From the NCBI RefSeq assembly GCF_933775445.1, contig NC_065872.1:11780001-11844000 (forward strand): a DNA stretch of 64,000 nucleotides. The letters run 5' to 3'. Origin of the DNA: Argentina anserina. Taxonomy: Eukaryota; Streptophyta; Magnoliopsida; Rosales; Rosaceae. A program made the position numbers and the translations under genes. Positions within the stretch are counted from its first letter, which is position 1, and every line of letters starts with the position of its first letter. The notes under the pieces are model-generated. The model had not been told where the DNA came from and made no database searches. It saw only the letters and a program-made list of their open reading frames with translations. Shown here in pieces: positions 50,990 to 63,217 of this stretch.

Positions 50990-51252
50990 AAACGATACAC
51001 TCAGTCAATACTCAAGAAGTCTCAAATTCGGCCAAGACAGACCCAAAGATATTAACATGACATTCCAAAATCAAATGAATCATCGAAGTATCATCACAAT
51101 ACTCCCTAGACGACCAAACCGTGAGGTATGGCAACTAAAACACTCTCGCGTACCCGACGACATATCAATACCGAGGAGCATGTGATGGGTGCCCGCCTGC
51201 AGTCGGATCATCGCTCCCGGATGATATTGATAATCGCCAAATACGCACTTAG

Positions 51253-51264
51253 GCTCTGATACCA
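51253..51264 (-). other. Gypsy primer binding site
   Basis: Minus-strand TGGTATCAGAGC two bases inside the 5' LTR, complementary to tRNA-iMet. Confidence 0.9.
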
Positions 51265-51266
51265 AC

Positions 51267-54222
51267 TGTAACGACCCTAAAATTTCGAGCTTAAAAACTC
51301 AAAATTCTAAAGTCGTTAAACACAAAATAATCTCAATAAAATCGAAATCATTAAAGCGTCACAGCGGATCAATTCTGAGTTCTCAATACAACTCAGACAA
51401 ACCAATTATTACAACCCAAATTTATAATCCATACATAAAATAGAAGTGTAATAATCCTCACAAATCACTCCAAAATCTCACAAATAAAACCACAACAATT
51501 CTCACACACAAATCCTTGCTAGAAAACCTCACCACAAACAGGATACGAACGACTTCGAGTCTCCGTAGTCGTCGCTCAACCTCCACTAATCAGCATCTGC
51601 GGAATTATCCCCTACACCATCGAATTGGTGCACCGGGATTGTAAACACAAACCCGGTAAGCTTATAGCTCGTATGAGTAAAATCAAAATATAATTCGCAT
51701 ATCAAAATATACGAAAGATCACAAAACAACAAATATAAATGCCCTCATGAGTCAATGGACAGCCCATCTGGTTGTCCCAAAGAAATATGAAATGAAACGC
51801 TCATGAGAAAATTAAGTAACCCTTCTGGTTACCCAATGCATTTATAATACGGGTACCAAGAACGCTGGTACACATCTGTTACCCCTCTCGTAATACACCG
51901 CCGATATTGGATAGCCACCCGCTACCCAACATCCAAACAATCTGAGTACCCATGAGCAGATAACCACCCGTTACCTCACATGCAGTACTAAGGCAGACAG
52001 ACTAGAGCTCTAACTGTATCGTAACTTTCGCCCGGCCAAAGGCTAGGTTCCGACTTGCCAAAGACGTACAATAATCTCACATCATATTGTACCAAAAATC
52101 AGGTCCGAAGACAATTCAAATTTTAACAATCTCAATGTTAAAAATCACGTACAATAATCTCACATCATATTGTACAATTCATTCACATGCTCCATATAAT
52201 CACAATACAATCATAACAGTATATTATATAGCAAACTATATATATTCGTACTTATTTACTATTTATACAATATATATATAGTCCACTATATCTTATACAT
52301 GTCATATTTCACCACTCATGCTCAATACACAATCTTCCGTCATCAAAATGACCATTCCTAATGAATTAATAACAGTATATAATATAATGAATTATATATA
52401 TATGCACTTATTACCATTATACAGTATATATATAATCCACTAAATTTTATACATGTTGTAATTCATTATTAAATACTCTCGTAAAATCTTGAATCACCGC
52501 GAGGGTAGATTCGTAAATATGTGAGATTTTACTCACCTTATTGACTTGAGCGTAATTCCACAATTCCCGATGATAATTCATTTTCCTGATTTAACGATCA
52601 CCTTGAAAAGATAAGAAAAGAATTTAGAATCGTTTCATAAACCTTTAAATGCCGAAACAGTAATAATCAGTTACTATTCAGCAATTTTTGGTTTTACGAA
52701 GTTACTGTTCAATGTTACTGTTCACTGTTACTGTACAAATACTCAAATAATACGTATTTCTGTACGTATAAATATTATATACGTATTCCTGTATGTATAA
52801 ATATCATATACGTATTTCTGTACGTATAAGTATTATATACGTATTTCTGTACGTATAAATACTATATACGTATTTCTGTACGTATAAATATTATATACGT
52901 ATTTCTGTACGTATACGTACCGTTTAAATGTAAATACAAACTCAGTAAATAAAATTTACTAAATTACCCTTTTACAAATTACTTTTTACATTTACTGAAA
53001 GTAATTTATATTTACATTTACCGAAGGTAAAATTTAATTACATTTACCGTAGTAAATAAAATTTACATTTACATTTAAGTAAATTACCAAAATAACCCTA
53101 TCGGAAACACTGTCACACCGCCGCGCGTGGCGGCGCGTGAGGTACACGCGCCACCTCCGGCAGGCCGCGCGTGGGGCCCACGCGCCGAACCTAGGGCCGG
53201 CGCGTGGCACGGCACCACCGCCCCAAAACTCCTCCTTTTTTCCCCCTCTTCCTCCCCACGGCTTCACGCCGTCCCTAGACTATCCACGCCCTCACACGCG
53301 CCGCTTAAGGCGGCGGTGTCCCCCTCTTCCTTCCTCCTTCCCCGATCTGCAACAAATCCTTCCAATCCAAACAAAACCACACCAAACAACCATACAATCG
53401 ATTAATTCAACTCACCCTTACCTAATCCACGCCTTGGAGTCACCGGTGATCGTCGGAGGGATGCATGCCAGCGGCGATGGAACCTGCAGACCTCGGGTTG
53501 GAGCGGAGAGACTCACGCCGTCGCGGGGAGGTGTGGCGAGCTCGAGGGTCGTTGCGGTCGTCCGTGCGAAGCTTCCCAGGCCGGCGGTGTGCGACACGGA
53601 CAAGTGACGGAGGAGATCGCCGGAGTTGGTTTGAGAGAGTGAGAGTGAATCGGGTGAGAGGGAGGGAGCGAATCGGCGAGAGGGAGGGACTCGGGGAGAG
53701 AGTGAATCGGTGAGAGGGAGAGAGACGATGAAGGCGGAGGAAATGAGAGGAAGAGAGAGGGAGAGAGCTCGGGGTCGAGAGGGAGAGGGAGAAGGGAGAA
53801 GGGAGAGAACCGAGGGAGAGAGAGAAGGAGGGAGGCGGATGTTTAGAGAGAGATAGGGTTTTCCAATTATGGAAACCCTAATCTCAATAATTATCTATTT
53901 ATACTAGTTTCCAAATCGGAAACTAACTTCCAACAATAATAACTTTTACATACATCGTCCGATTAGAAAGCGTCACATATCCACGAACTCGTATCGACGA
54001 GCTTTACAAATTTTGTGAAGGAAGTTTTCTCAACCGATCGACGGAATAAAAGTCGATATATACGTTGCGGAAACGTAACGTTTTCTTATTAAACGTTCTC
54101 GGAACGTTTCCGTTTCCGTTTCGTAACGTTTGCAAACAATCATATTCATTTAAACTGAAATTCATGTCTTTATAGAACTCAAATTAATTCAAATAATGTA
54201 TTTGAAATTTAGGGTTATTACA
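51267..54222 (-). repeat. Gypsy 5' LTR
   Basis: 2956 bp with the same ends as its partner. Differences include six versus four TACGTATTTCTGTACGTA-type units (about 52750-52915), about 70 extra bp with GCTTCACGCCGTCC (53257-53322) between CCCCCTCTTCC direct repeats, and scattered substitutions. Confidence 0.92.
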
Positions 54223-56246
54223 GGTATCACCTATAAACCGCACCATTCACACCGATTAACACCCCTAACTTTATTTTTGTAAAAATAAAATTTGTGTACA
54301 GTAAACAGTAAATCGAAAAAAAAAAAAACAAATGTATGTGAACAGTAATAGATAACAGTAAAGTACGCACGGTAAAAAAAATTTATTCTATATTTTTGTG
54401 ATAAATGTTTTAATTATATTGTAGTATGCATATAGGATACTTGTTACACTTAGATAAATTTTTAAGGAAGCTAAAATGTTTATTTATGTTTAGTTTATTG
54501 TAAGTTATAAAGTGAACGAAATAGGTAAAGTCCATTTTGTTAATATTAGCATTAACCCTTCATTTGTACCTTGCTAAAGTCACTTGGGGTTGAGGACGAC
54601 TTTTATTAACAATTTGCGAGCAGTCTAACACACAAATTTATTCCGAGCTGAGTAAGGGGCATGCTATTTTTATTACCCTGTTTCAAGGTTTACAAAATTG
54701 GATCTCAGAGACCCATAGACTGATATACATCTTGGTGATGGAGTCGATAGTGGAAACATCCTTTCGAGGGTGTTACCTTCGTGGTGTCCAACAAATGAGT
54801 CATGCCTTGCAACTATCTCTGAATCTAATTATCCAGCCTTCTGAAACTAACTATCCAGCCTTCTGAAACAAAAAAAATGAGTTTGTGTCTAGACAACATA
54901 CTTAGGCCGCACGTTCACCTCGACTTAGAAAATAACTTTGTATAAATAGAAGTATATAGTTTCAAAATAAAATGATATTCTAACTTTTAAGGTATATCGG
55001 ATAAAGCAAGACCCTTACTTGGGGTTGTTTCAGTCTATTGTACAGTTAGCTCATCTGCTCTTTACATATTTAATATTTATTTATCATAGCTTTTAATGGA
55101 CTCTAGAATTTACTAGAACTCACTTTTGTGATTGTTGAAACTTTTAAGTCATAAAATGCTCTGATTTTGAAAAGGATTTATGGATCATTTCTAGGAATAC
55201 CACTACTTTAGCCAAACAGCCATGTATCTATATATGTGCCTTGTTTGAGACCCCTTAGTTGAACCCAATATGACCCTACATTGGGCATTTTCGTCATCAC
55301 CTATGTTATCTCCATGCTTAGTATAATTACCTCTACCTTGTCCTATGGACTTGGCAGAATTCTTGTTGAGATGATGTTGTGATGATGCATGAAATAAGTG
55401 TGGGGTGGAAGACATTTGAAAAAAAAAGAATCAACAAGCTTTTAAGCAAGCATTGCTGAAAAAAGAAAGAAAAAGACAAAAAAAATGAATGATGAACTCG
55501 GCAAGAAAAGAAAAAGAAAAGAAAAAAATATTATGTTGTATTCCATTTGTGATTTGGAGTTGAGTTGTAATTGAAGGTCTAAAAATGTTCATTTGACCTT
55601 TGTCCATTTTTACTTTGTGTATAAAATGATGATTGGGCCTAACTTGTTAATATTTGACTCTTGATGGAGTTTGGTGTTATAAGGGTGATGTTTATTCTGC
55701 TAAGTCTATAAGATGACATTTATGATTCCTTGATATTCCATGCCTTTAGCTAAATCCTAAACACTATTATTGTATAATGATCCTAATGATTATTAAAATG
55801 AGTAAATCTTGGTCTGTAGGGATAATCAGAAGAGTTGAGCATATGGTTTTGGTCCATTTGTGCACTTAGTTGTTAAATGAGGTTTTCCCATGTTATTCAC
55901 AAAATGATTTCATTTGTTGAAATATGTAAGTTATTTGATGCCTTAATATCCCTTCTCTTGCATATACTTGTGTGTGAATGATAATCATGAATCTGAGTGC
56001 AAAGAAGAGAGTATGCCTTTTTAGGAGGATTAGATTGACTAAACATGTTAAATACTTATTGTCTCATATCTGACTTATTCATACTATGAAGCATGTTTAT
56101 GAAATTTGGAATTTATGTGCTTACATTCAAATGCTTAAACTTCAAAACTATGTGTTTTGAAATTCTGAATCAATCATTTAGGGGCAATAGTGTCTTATTT
56201 AGTTTTAGTTTGCTAAGGGACTAGCAAAAGCCAAGTGTGGAGTAGT

Positions 56247-57875
56247 TGATATGAGCATTTTGTGCGACATTCTTAACATGTTTTTACCTCAATTTGTACT
56301 TTGCTTAGCCCTTATTGTTGTACTATCGAGTCATTGAGTCGTAGTAATAGTCTTTGGCGGTATTGGATGCATTTTTGTGCTTACATGAGTTAAAAACGCA
56401 TAATTGGTCTAGAGTCTTACTTTAACTAGGAATTCTTGTTAGGTTTCGAAACTAATTATCTCTTACTTATGATTTTATTTTCTTATTTTCAGATTGGATT
56501 AAAGAGATAATTAAAAAAAAGATGGAGCCAAGTCATGAAACAATTAAATAGAAGATGATCATTAAAGACATAAAACATGACATGATTTAGGGAATAAAAC
56601 ATGACATGATTTAGGAAATAAAACATGACATGATTTAGGAAATAAAACATGACATGATTTAGGGAATAAAACATGCTATGATCTAGGGAATAAAACATGT
56701 CATGATTTAGGGAATAAAACATGTCATGATTTAAGGGATTAAAGCATGACATTATAATAGGAAGAAAGAGGCAAGTTCAAACCAAGCCTACCCTCCCTCT
56801 TTTCTCTATATATACATGGCTTCACCTCTCAAATAATATCACTTCTCATTAGCATTCAATAGCCAAAACTCAACCAAAACACCGCCATAAACTTCCCTCA
56901 CAAATTAGCCAAGTCATCCACCCCAAAACCATCATTATCTCCACCGAGTTTCACTTATTGCAGTCGTACCTCTAAGGTTCCTACAACTTGTGATTCTCGC
57001 AACTCATCTTCATGGCTTCGTCTATTTGTGTTAATCTACAATTCTTTGTCTATAAAGATTGTAAGTTGTTGTTTATGTAGAAATATTTGTTTTGTATTTG
57101 TTTTAAAATTTTCAGATTGTATTTGATATTTTTTTAGACTATACCGAATTTATGTTCTTATAATTATTGAAGTTTGTATTTTCTATTGTTGTGTTCTAAT
57201 AATCTTTCTCATACTTTTAGATAATTTTCAGATATATGCATACAAATTTAGTTCTTGGATGCAGTCCCTAAGACTGTGTTTGAGTGCTAGATTCATCAAC
57301 CATATTGACACAAATCGAATCACGTCCTAAGTTGGTTCGGTTTGTGTTGATTAAAAGTGGTAAAATTCTAGAAATTTGCATGTGAAACCATGGTGGGTGA
57401 CGCCACACATTAAGCATGTCTCCAACAAAGATTTGGTGCTTAAATTTAATATTGTTTGATTTATACTCTAAGTGTTATTGAATTCGATTGCATGCAAATT
57501 TAGATTAGGCCCTAAGTCAATATAAATGTTAATTGAAATCTTGCATGATTAGATGATCCCCTAAGGCTCTAATTGTATTGGTGTCTAAAAAGTATGTAAT
57601 TGGTTAAATTAGAATGCATGATAGGTTCGAACTTGTAATTATGTGGTGTAATGATAAATTTGGTTTAAGTTTGTTAAATAGAAGTCGATCATGTAAATAA
57701 TAATTTAGGTTTTATTTTAATAGTTAATAGTCAATCTCAAACCCCCCCATTATTTGTTAACACTAAAAGTTTAGTGTTCCCTTCAATACTCCGGACCGAA
57801 CGATCCCTGCTTATTCTATACTAACGATTGTGTTTTACAAGGGTTATTATAGACGTTTTAACAAACGCTCTATCA
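56247..57875 (+). repeat. 3' LTR of the Tat-like element
   Basis: 1629 bp beginning TGATATGAGCATTTTGTG after a polypurine tract and ending CGCTCTATCA. Its right part matches 40712-41235. It contains a short-unit tandem array. The bases that follow, GTTTGGCGCCC, resemble the start of a primer site. Confidence 0.75.
56569..56752. repeat. About 24-bp tandem repeat, 7-8 units
   Basis: Units of the type AATAAAACATGACATGATTT in direct array within the Tat-like LTR; the last units are diverged (ATGTCATGATTTA, AAAGCATGAC). The minus-strand open frame across it is an artefact of the 24-bp (8-codon) period. Confidence 0.9.
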
Positions 57876-58375
57876 GTTTGGCGCCCTTATTTTGTGGTGC
57901 AATACTACAGGCGCCGACAGCACCGTACGATGGTGTTATCGCCGGCTTTCTTCCCACTGTCAGGGATGGTGCTAACGGTGGTATGTCATATGAAATTCTC
58001 CCATATACTGAGAGTTCCAACCTTACCGGCACATCACAACATTTATGTGCGATCTCGTCATTTTCGCAATATCGGTAAAGTTATTGAGCATCGAATATTT
58101 TGACTTTCTAGAGGTCGATAATGTGTTGCACATTTGCTCAATTTGAGTAGTTCATGATCTAAATAAGACATAGTGCCACACCACGTCAATTCCTGGAGTT
58201 AAAATGACCATCTGATACGCACTAAACGCTTGGTGAGTTGTGGGTTTGAAACGAATAAGTGTTGTTGCATGCAACATCATTACATATCTCCATGCAAAGA
58301 CCGGCAGGTTAGTACTCATAACCAAGTCCGAGCTCTACTAGATTGTTCAATGAATGAACATAAGGAATAATATGT
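57876..58375. other. Flank of the Tat-like LTR, unassigned
   Basis: Begins with a partial primer-site-like GTTTGGCGCCC, then sequence with no family I recognise. Overlapping short frames on both strands at 57828-58103 are not supported. Confidence 0.4.
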
Positions 58376-59228
58376 TCAACGATGATCCCAGTAGATATGA
58401 AAAACGAAATCATCAAAAGTCTTGGAGGTGAACGCTCCAACCGTATCCAATCGAATAGATTTGAGAGGATGGGAAGGGTGGTGAGCCCTTAGTATGATGA
58501 TCATAGCTAAAAACTTAACAAATGCAGCGTTCTTTGTGGAAAGCAAAGCGACGTGTGACCAACGCGTCGATGCTCTTAACCTATACCATAAAAATACCAA
58601 AAAATGTTCGCATTCGGTTGGATAAGGTCCACTAATGTCACCTTAAAAACTTTGTAAGAATGTAATGTTCTTGGTTGGAGCCTTAGAAAATGAAGGACTT
58701 TCTTAAAATTTAGCAAGAGAATAAGCTTTGCAAACTGAGCGATAGGCATTAGAGATTGCCATGGAGGCATTTAGAAAACATGGGAGGCAGCTGAAGCTCC
58801 TATAAAGGAGGGGATGCCGCCACTGATGGCCTGAATGCCGTGGAGCTACTGAGAAGGGCAGCCTCGGCCACACCGTGCAGGACACAGATAGGCACGGCCT
58901 CACCATGTGGAGTACGGGTGAGGTGGTCCTCCAATCGCTTCCGGAACTTGAAAAATTGATTACCATGTGAATTCTTAAGAATCATAATCATCATATCACG
59001 TCTAGGGTGCCCGAGATGGGCATGCCAAAGCATATAAGAGTTTGAATCACTAAAGTGGCGTTCAACCGCATATGATTCAAAGATTCGAATGGAAGTAAGA
59101 TACAAACCATTCCCGAGATTCTTTATCTTCCCTAAGATGCGGCGCTGGGCTGCTGTCTTAGAGGTAACACAAAGATATTCCTCTCCATTTTCAACACAAG
59201 TATCAAGATGAAAATGTATCATTGGCAT
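58376..59228 (-). pseudogene. Degraded Ty1/copia pol fragment
   Basis: On the minus strand, 59228-58800 encodes a GAG-pre-integrase-like segment (GLYLTSIR, then LWHAHLGHPRRDMM). Downstream, 58600-58376 keeps integrase-core traces (ASTRWSHV, HPLKSIRLD, FTSKTFDDF). Frameshifts and stops separate the pieces and no RT or LTR was found. An old, truncated copy unrelated in sequence to the intact copia at 24432. Confidence 0.75.
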
Positions 59229-60141
59229 GTATGACCTTTAAAACTTAGCAAGGCACGAAGATATAGAACACAATCTCCGCACGAGATCCGTAAAACAACT
59301 ACATGCATCGTATAACAGTGTGAGTGATTATGCAATTAGCAAGACACTCGATTTCACGACGGGACATTCTCAAAAATAAAATTAAGAGATTCAACGGCGC
59401 GGTGAACTTCTCTAGACAGTACACCGTGGAATATTGTAAGATGGAGGATTGAAACAAAGTGCAATCACATCGAATGTATCACATGGAAATAGAACTACAT
59501 TCTTCAACTTAATAGTTGGAAAAACATGGTATTGTAGCAGTTGAAAAACAAATAATTAGGGTGGTAAAAACCATCCAATTGGTGCGGGTGGTCACCAATA
59601 ATAATCAAATCGGTTGAGCTATGAAACGACTTCGAAAAAAACTAGAAACTTAACCGGAAAATCATGTCAAAATAACTCAAAACTGGGTGAAATTAGGACT
59701 AAGAAAACATGACAGCAAAAACTGCAGGAAATATGTCAGAAAAATGACGAGAAACGACGAAACAATCGCCGAAAACCGGCGGCGCCGATTGCTGTAGCTG
59801 GACGGTAAGGAGGTCGGAGCTTCAGGTCCGATAAAGGACGCTAGCAGGAACCGGATGGTGACTCCTGAAACGCCGGCAAGTGGCCGAAAGGCGGCCAAAC
59901 ACTAGCAAAATGTTCAGGAAACACCGGAACAGTAAGTGGGAAAAACGAGGTCAATTTTTGACGTTGCGAGGTCCGTTTGCCAAATTTTAAGGTCCAAATT
60001 CACAATGTAGTACTATTGAGGTCCCATGTAACTCAAAAGCGGCCAATTCAAAAATCACATGGGTTGCAAACGTTGACCATTCATGCTAAGTCAAGGGAAA
60101 TAAAATTCTCACGAGATCATCTTGTAAACAAGGAATACGAG
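59229..60141. other. Probable 5' remainder of the degraded copia, unassigned
   Basis: It continues upstream (in element sense) of the copia fragment without any recognisable gag or LTR. Contains a GC-richer patch around 59760-59900. The last five bases are the left target duplicate of the adjoining solo LTR. Confidence 0.35.
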
Positions 60142-62326
60142 TGTAATACCCTGAATTTTCGTGTTTGATTCGTATAAATTCTTGTAGATTATTAAACTTA
60201 TAATTTGAGTAAAAATCGCACTTTGTCGTTTTCTCATTGAGGTCTGACGAAATGAAACCAATCACAGAAATTTAAATTGAAAAACGTTACGTTTTCTGTG
60301 ACTCGAGAGTCGACTTTTATTTCGTCGCTCGTCTATGAAAACATTCTTCACAGAAGTTGTAGAGCTTGTCGATACGAGTTCGTGGATACTTAACACACCT
60401 TAATCGGACATTGTATGTGAAAGTTATTATCGACGGAAGTTAGTTTCCGATTTTGGAAGGCTACAAAAGGACTTTTTTAGAAACACTTCCAAAAAATCAG
60501 AAAGTCTCCCGGTTTCTCTCTCCTCTCCCCTGACTCTCTCTCCCATCGTCGTCTCTCCTCCGACGATCTCTCTCCTCCGGTCACCGTGCACGACACTGCC
60601 GGTGTCGTTGGGACCGCACAAACGAGCCACATCAATCTGTGGTAGCGGTGAACCACCCCGCGCCATGACGCAACGCCACCGAGGAAGGAGAATCGCTGAA
60701 TCGATGAAATCGGCATCGCTGGAGCTCGGGGCCAGGACGGCGAGTGAGGCTCGAATGGAGCTGCAGCTACTCCGATCTCCAAATTCCAATCCGGGATCTT
60801 ATGGCGGCGATTCTGGCAGTTTCCAACATGCTTAGGACGAGATGAATGTATGGTTGTGTCTCTCTCCTTGTGATCTACGCTTTTCATGTTGGAAGTTTGT
60901 TGATTTGATGAGTTTTGGTTGGAGGTGGTGGTGGAGTGCGTGTCGCCATCTGTGGCGGCGCGTGGAAGGAGTTGGGACGGTAGGGGCTAGGCTATCGATC
61001 TAGGACGGCGTAGGAAGTGAAATTACAAGGTTTGGGAGCTGCGTGTGAGGTCACGGGCACCAATTTGGGTGGTGCATGAGCGCCATGCGCTGCTGCATGA
61101 GGGTGGCGCGTGAGCAGTTATTCGTTGTACTGAATTTGAACCTAAGATTTTACATATCATTTTCTAAGCACTTTATCATGCTATTAGGTGACCAACGAAA
61201 CGAGTGAGAGAATCGTTCTCGGTGTCGTGGAAATTGTACGTTGGAAATAAGGTGAGTAAATCTCACTATGACGAGCCTACCCTTGGCGGTGACTCATATT
61301 TACGATTTCTTAAAAAAAATGAACTATGACATGTATATAATATAGTGGGATGTGTATGTGTATAAAATGGTAAATACGATACATATATATGGGTTGTTAT
61401 ATTATATACTGTTACGTTTCTATTTCCAAATGAGTTTGTACTGTGGGAACTATATTTATATTATTGAGCAAGAGTCGCTTGGTTGTAATACAATAAACAC
61501 GTGTTGATTGTTATATTGTACGCGGTTTAAACATTTAGTCTTGCTAAAACGTTTTCTGATCTTCGGACGTTGTTGGCAGTAATCGGAACCAAGCCTTGGC
61601 CGGGCATCAGTTACAATTCAGTTAGAGCTCTAGTCTGTGTGCAGGTGTACTGCATGAGGGGTAACATATGGGTTACCTGGGTCTCATGAGTACCCATATT
61701 TTTGTGTGATATTGGGTAACATATGGATTGCTTAGTATTTGTCGGCGTACTGCATGAGGGGTAACAAATGAGTATCTGGGTCTCATGAGTACCCGTGTTT
61801 TAAATGTTATTTGGGTAAACAGATGGGTTGCCCAATGTCTCACTAGGACACATATTTTATAATATTATTGGACAACCAGATGAGCCGTCCAGTGTCTGAT
61901 GAGTACATTTATCTCTAAATGTTATTAGTTATTTTCTTTTGTATACGATGTATGTTTACTGTTGGTTTACTCATACGAGCTGCAAAGCTTACCGGGTTTG
62001 TGTTTACAATCCCGGTGCACCTATTCGATGGTGTATGAGATAATTTTGCAGGTGTGGATTAGCAGAATTGGAGGTCTTACTCTGAAGATTGTCGAAGTTT
62101 ATTTCTTCTATTTGTGGTGAGGATTGAGAGAATTTTACATTTTCATTTGTTATAATACTTGAGTTATAAACTGGTTATGTATTAATCAAGTCGATTGAGT
62201 CGTACTATGAATTTGGTTTAGATACACTGTTATTATAAGATGATTTCAATATATTTGAGATTGTTTTAGAGTTTTCATGTTCTTCGATTTCGAGTTTTTA
62301 TCATTTGAAATTTCGGGGCTGTGACA
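60142..62326 (+). mobile_element. Solo LTR, same chromovirus family, opposite orientation
   Basis: 2185 bp starting TGTAATACCC and ending GGGGCTGTGACA. It is the reverse complement, in order, of the landmarks in the other LTRs, including ACGAGTTCGTGGATA, a GC-rich segment near 60950-61110, GGTGAGTAAATCTCAC, GTAC/ATGAGTACCC blocks and ACCGGG/CCCGGT at 61991-62016. Flanking ACGAG (60137-60141) and GCGAG (62327-62331) match in four of five bases. It is an old relative, more diverged than the pair at 43642/51267. Confidence 0.85.
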
Positions 62327-63173
62327 GCGAGAAATTTTATTGAATATGTCAATCTTTAATACAACACAAACAAGCTTCCAATTCCAGTAGACGACTTAAG
62401 CTAAAGTTGAACAAGAAACATGACAATGCCAACGTCATACTTGAAAAATAATAAGCAGAAAACATAGTCAGAATAAATTGACTAATCAAAAGTCCGTAGC
62501 AACAAAAATCTTGCATATCGGATCAGGCGGAGCCTTAGCTTGAGGCTAAAAAATTTGCTTACTTGAGAATGGAATAATGTTACGTTTCCATCTCCAAAAT
62601 TCCCTCAATAAAATAGATACAGGTGCCAAAATGGCATGTGTTTCTTGGATGTGGAGCATGCATCAAGGTCAACTCTGGTAATACATCATCATAGATGGTT
62701 ATTGAGTCACTGTAAGTGTGTCCCATAGAATTTGAGGATTTTCTATTAGCAAATAGCGCTGCTTTAGAGTAGTGAATTTCAACTCAAATTGAGTACGTAA
62801 AAAAACCTTGGGATTATCGTTCAAACATTCAAATAACAGTCACGATGGCGACGCATTCATAAGAAATGAAGGTTGTATATATTTCGAATAATCGAAACTA
62901 TTCAAATATGTAACCAGAATTAGAAGGGTTGTGATGTATATGGTCACAAAATAATCGATGCATATCGGCGATTCTCATGATCGCATCCAAAACAATGGTG
63001 CACTCAGGCGACCACACGAAATCGATTTCTTCTCTTTAAATAATAACGTGACTCCCCCAAAACCGTCACACGAAAAACGTCGACCAAGAGGGGAATCATA
63101 TCCCTCTTTTGTCTCATCGACGGTATAAGAAAGGCCGAAAAGCAGACATGAAGAAGGCTAATAACGCTCGATA

Positions 63174-63217
<44 letters not shown>

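Larger units (their letters stand above)
43642..54222 (-). mobile_element. Ty3/gypsy retrotransposon, Tekay/Del-like chromovirus, pol decayed
   Basis: 10.6 kb, coding on the minus strand. LTRs lie at 51267-54222 (5', 2956 bp) and 43642-46459 (3', 2818 bp), flanked by GGTAT at 43637-43641 and 54223-54227. The primer site TGGTATCAGAGC (rc of 51253-51264) and polypurine tract AGGGGGTGGA (rc of 46462-46471) are in place. Gag is open; protease-RT-RNase H-integrase are present but carry in-frame stops. The domain order and a chromodomain-like end point to a chromovirus. LTRs differ by indels and scattered substitutions. Confidence 0.95.
41510..54267. mobile_element. hAT-like non-autonomous element with internal repeats, host of the gypsy insertion
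   Basis: Left end TAGGGGTGTTAAT and right end ATTAACACCCCTA are perfect inverted repeats. The flanks ACTTTATC (41502-41509) and ACTTTATT (54268-54275) form an 8-bp target duplication with one mismatch, as expected for hAT. The subterminal regions carry many AACCGAA/ACCGAAC motifs (41525-41600, 43500-43640), a usual hAT feature. Without the nested gypsy element it is about 2.2 kb and has no transposase. Most of its body is a tandem array. Confidence 0.75.
40712..57875 (+). mobile_element. Tat/Athila-like non-autonomous LTR element, split by nested insertions
   Basis: A truncated 5' LTR (40712-41235) ends CGCTCTATCA. It is followed by a tRNA-Asp-type primer site at 41239 and about 250 bp of internal sequence. 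After the nested hAT-like and gypsy insertions (41510-54267) the internal region continues (54268-56246) with A-rich low-complexity and a polypurine tract AAGTGTGGAGTAGT. A 1.63-kb 3' LTR follows (56247-57875). The two LTRs share long stretches; the left one lacks about 130 bp present on the right. The internal part (about 2.2 kb) has no pol domain, so the element is non-autonomous (LARD-like). Reconstruction as one element is an inference from order and orientation. Confidence 0.7.

Noticed and set aside
47135..51185. Plus-strand frames across the gypsy internal region
   Set aside because: Antisense to gag and pol, with no independent domain.
43642..54222. CRISPR-like array or tandem defence locus from the repeated blocks
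   Set aside because: The repeats are LTRs and LTR-internal short repeats of a plant retrotransposon; spacing and content do not fit an array.
56489..56752. 87-aa frame with repeated SLNHDMFY-like units
   Set aside because: Produced by a 24-bp tandem repeat whose length is a multiple of three.
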